A stretch of 6,215 bases of DNA from Paracoccaceae bacterium. GTDB taxonomy: Bacteria; Pseudomonadota; Alphaproteobacteria; Rhodobacterales; Rhodobacteraceae. A program made the position numbers and the translations under genes. Positions 6,129 through 6,215 of the stretch are shown one piece after another; position 1 is the first letter of the stretch; each line of letters opens with the position of its first letter. A model generated the notes under the pieces. The model had not been told where the DNA came from. It was given only the letters and a program-made list of their open reading frames with translations, and did no database searches. The stretch lies in assembly GCA_007128865.1 (NCBI GenBank), contig SKWP01000168.1, positions 1 to 6,215 on the forward strand, read 5' to 3'.

Positions 6129-6158
6129 TCTATAGGCGCAGCGGCAGCGGTACGGCAA
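6129..6158 (-). promoter_or_regulatory. Candidate sigma70-type promoter of cpsG
   Basis: Read on the minus strand, TTGCCG (6153-6158) is followed after 18 bases by TATAGA (6129-6134); each matches 4 of 6 consensus positions. Transcription would start near 6122, giving a leader of about 30 bases. The TATA sequence stands out in otherwise GC-rich DNA, and the position is right. The gene is therefore probably transcribed separately from whatever lies to its right. Confidence 0.55.
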
Positions 6159-6178
6159 TGCCCCCGCTTTCGGGCGGT

Positions 6179-6215
6179 CTTTCATCCTTGGAAAAACATC
6201 CTCGGGGGGAGCGCC
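6179..6215. repeat. Possible Rhodobacterales-type intergenic motif, cut by the window end
   Basis: On the plus strand the segment begins CTTTCATCCTTGGAAAAAC, continues ATCCTCGGGGGG, and ends AGCGCC at the window edge. From memory, near-identical strings (a CTTCATC-like start, an A-rich middle, then CTCGGGGG leading into a GC-rich palindrome) recur between genes in many Rhodobacterales genomes. Only one copy is visible and the GC-rich end is cut off, so its nature (repeat element, terminator or small RNA end) cannot be settled here. Confidence 0.4.

Noticed and set aside
5098..6135. 345-codon plus-strand frame opposite cpsG
   Set aside because: Composition is His/Arg/Pro/Gln-rich with no domain, while the minus strand encodes an intact phosphomannomutase with all active-site loops.
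6163..6177. Small hairpin CCCG-CTTT-CGGG (or CCGC/GCGG) upstream of cpsG, considered as a terminator
   Set aside because: The stem is only four base pairs, alternative pairings compete, and no clean T-run follows on either strand.

Overview
The window is high-GC DNA of a proteobacterium, most likely an alphaproteobacterium of the Rhodobacterales (Rhodobacter/Paracoccus-like). The evidence is the strongly GC-biased third codon positions, the style of the PstS-type binding protein, a DUF4389 membrane protein, and an intergenic motif at the right edge that I associate from memory with that order. No tRNA, rRNA, CRISPR array, insertion sequence or broken gene was seen.

Layout: positions 1-333 (minus strand) hold the N-terminal third of a periplasmic phosphate-binding protein, cut off by the window start. 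Its upstream region carries a strong ribosome binding site and a good candidate Pho box made of direct repeats spaced 11 nt apart, so it is probably a PhoB-controlled phosphate-starvation gene. The 260-nt divergent gap (334-593) also holds a candidate sigma70-type promoter for the plus strand, with a perfect 7-bp inverted repeat lying over its -10 element.

Positions 594-4691 form a tight plus-strand cluster of three genes: a 101-residue DUF4389 membrane protein, a 1048-residue soluble hybrid sensor kinase (GAF-GAF-PAS-PAS-DHp-ATPase-receiver), and a 205-residue NarL/LuxR-type response regulator. The first gap is 28 nt and the last two genes overlap by one base (TGATG). This is the most interesting part of the window. 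It looks like a complete two-component system whose signal and targets cannot be read from the sequence, possibly linked to a small membrane partner.

Positions 4729-6093 (minus strand, convergent with the regulator gene) encode a full-length CpsG/ManB-type phosphomannomutase, which makes mannose-1-phosphate for GDP-mannose and hence surface polysaccharide. It has its own recognisable promoter and ribosome binding site. Nothing directly ties it to the signalling genes apart from position. The last bases (6179-6215) match a motif I recall as recurring between genes in Rhodobacterales and seem to continue beyond the window.
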